A stretch of 32,061 nt of DNA from an uncultured Anaerolineae bacterium. Its GTDB lineage: Bacteria > Chloroflexota > Anaerolineae > Anaerolineales > Villigracilaceae. The DNA lies in assembly GCA_903908605.1 (NCBI GenBank), contig CAIVSQ010000220.1, positions 1 to 32,061 of the forward strand, given 5' to 3'. A model generated the notes under the pieces. That model was not told the origin of the DNA, made no database searches, and was given only the letters and a program-made list of their open reading frames with translations. How positions within the stretch are numbered: position 1 is the first letter of the stretch; each line of letters begins with the position of its first letter. Positions 31,152-32,061 of the stretch are shown here, piece after piece. A program made the position numbers and the translations under genes.

Positions 31152-32026
31152 AACCAAATATTATGATTTTTACCAATGGGTTTGAGGGCACCTGGCCTGC
31201 CATTCAGTATGGGGCATGGATAGCCAAATCGATGCATGCGCGGCTGCTGTTGACGGGCATAGTGGAAAGTGGCGATGAAAACCACCCGGTAGAGGATATT
31301 TTCAGCAAAGCAGTGTCGCTTTTCCAGGAATTTGAAATTGATTATTCCCTCGAACTGGAAAACGGCCTGGCAGAAGATGTCATCATGCGCCATACCGAGC
31401 TGCAGAAACCATCCCAAACCAATGATCCGGAACAAATGCTCATCCTGGGACCGTTCGGACGCGCACAAGTTCGCAAGCTCTTGGTTGGAAAATCCTTCCG
31501 CAAAATCATGTCAGCTGTGACCGCCCCCATCCTGTACATCCCTGCCATGCGAGTACCACTGAAACGCGTCTTAATTTGCATGGGCGGACTGGATTACTCT
31601 TTCGCTGCAGAACACCTCGGCCTGAAAGTAGCCCAAATGAATCAGTCCAGCATAACCCTGCTGACCGTCGTTCCACCCATAGATCTCGATTACCCCGAAG
31701 CACGGAAAATTCGCGATAACTGGAAGAACCTGGTAGAAACCGATACCACTCAGGGCCGTAGCTTGCGCGAAGGTTTAAAGATGGCACGAGAGACCGGTCT
31801 GGAGGCCAGGGTAACCGTGCGACATGGGAATATCGTCGAACAAATCCTGGCAGAGATCAAAGAAGGCGAGTATGACCTGGTTTGCATGGGATCACAATAT
31901 TCAACCAAGGGTCTGCGGCAATATTACACACCCAATATCACCGCTGATGTGGCCGAAAGTAGTGTATGTCCCATCCTGACAGTGCGTTACCTCGAAGCAC
32001 CAGGCAGCAACCCCACAACAGCATAA
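31148..32026 (+). CDS. Tandem-domain universal stress protein
   Basis: This 292-aa cytoplasmic protein has two Usp domains, one at about 1-140 and one at about 141-285. The first ends with MLILGPFGRAQVRKLLVGKSFRKIMSAVTAPILYIP, resembling the nucleotide-binding G-x2-G-x9-G-S motif. The second starts at KRVLICMGGLDYS and contains LVCMGSQYSTKGLRQYY and CPILTVRYLE, in which the glycine motif is weaker. ATG 31148 is favoured because it overlaps the transporter stop by ATGA; the longer frame from 31082 lies inside the transporter gene. Usp proteins bind ATP and are known to regulate partner transporters in several systems, so control of the CHR-like pair is plausible. It is the last complete gene in the window. 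Confidence 0.87.
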   Translation: MKPNIMIFTNGFEGTWPAIQYGAWIAKSMHARLLLTGIVESGDENHPVEDIFSKAVSLFQEFEIDYSLELENGLAEDVIMRHTELQKPSQTNDPEQMLILGPFGRAQVRKLLVGKSFRKIMSAVTAPILYIPAMRVPLKRVLICMGGLDYSFAAEHLGLKVAQMNQSSITLLTVVPPIDLDYPEARKIRDNWKNLVETDTTQGRSLREGLKMARETGLEARVTVRHGNIVEQILAEIKEGEYDLVCMGSQYSTKGLRQYYTPNITADVAESSVCPILTVRYLEAPGSNPTTA

Positions 32027-32061
32027 CCATTGAAAAAGTTCACAAGAATTATTACGTATCA

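Noticed and set aside
1-32061. CRISPR arrays, insertion sequences, prophage or tRNA genes
   Set aside because: No spaced direct repeats, transposase or integrase motifs, or tRNA-like cloverleaf sequences were noticed on reading both strands.

Overview
The window looks like chromosomal DNA from a Chloroflexota bacterium, most likely Anaerolineae. This is inferred from gene content: a bacterial XPB helicase next to Helicase_C_3-type partners, an actinobacterial-type inositol-1-phosphate synthase, a bacterial Elp3, a COG0212 (MTHFSD-like) pair and a VIT/VWA protein. No rRNA, tRNA, CRISPR array, insertion sequence or prophage gene was seen. Coding density is high, GC content is moderate, and genes sit in tight operons with several ATGA stop/start overlaps. 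At least three genes have a -10 element only 6 to 8 bases before the ATG and no ribosome binding site, so leaderless mRNAs appear to be used.

Layout. 3-1130 (+): ArsB/NhaD-type permease, cut by the window start. 1218-1571 (-): single-domain rhodanese. 1824-2120 (+): nucleotidyltransferase-fold protein with a ruined active site. 2259-5165 (-): MerR regulator plus a large VIT/VWA protein, under a consensus promoter bracketed by a dyad. 5306-5641 (+): FKBP-type prolyl isomerase. 5657-10457 (-): three-gene operon of two helicase-associated proteins followed by XPB helicase. 10553-17666 (-): six-gene operon of GntR regulator, two COG0212 5-formyl-THF cyclo-ligase-like paralogs, ECF S component, a single-chain ECF T-A-A protein, and adenine deaminase. 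17893-18882 (-): PAP2 phosphatase. 19011-23050 (+): membrane transglutaminase overlapping a GAF-PAS-adenylate cyclase. 23075-25260 (-): PfkB kinase and M20 peptidase. 25617-26693 (+): inositol-1-phosphate synthase. 26789-27988 (+): polysaccharide-deacetylase-like lipoprotein. 28057-32026 (+): HIT protein, Elp3, two short CHR-family transporters and a tandem universal stress protein.

The strongest candidate for an undescribed system is the GntR-COG0212-ECF-adenine deaminase operon. It looks like a self-contained uptake and salvage unit for an unknown vitamin, purine or pyrimidine-like compound. Its transporter is one polypeptide whose two ATPase domains have decayed in complementary ways, leaving one predicted catalytic site. 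One of its two COG0212 proteins has also lost the glycine-rich loop. Second is the XPB operon, where XPB travels with two partner proteins. Third is the MerR-VIT/VWA pair with its promoter-bracketing dyad.
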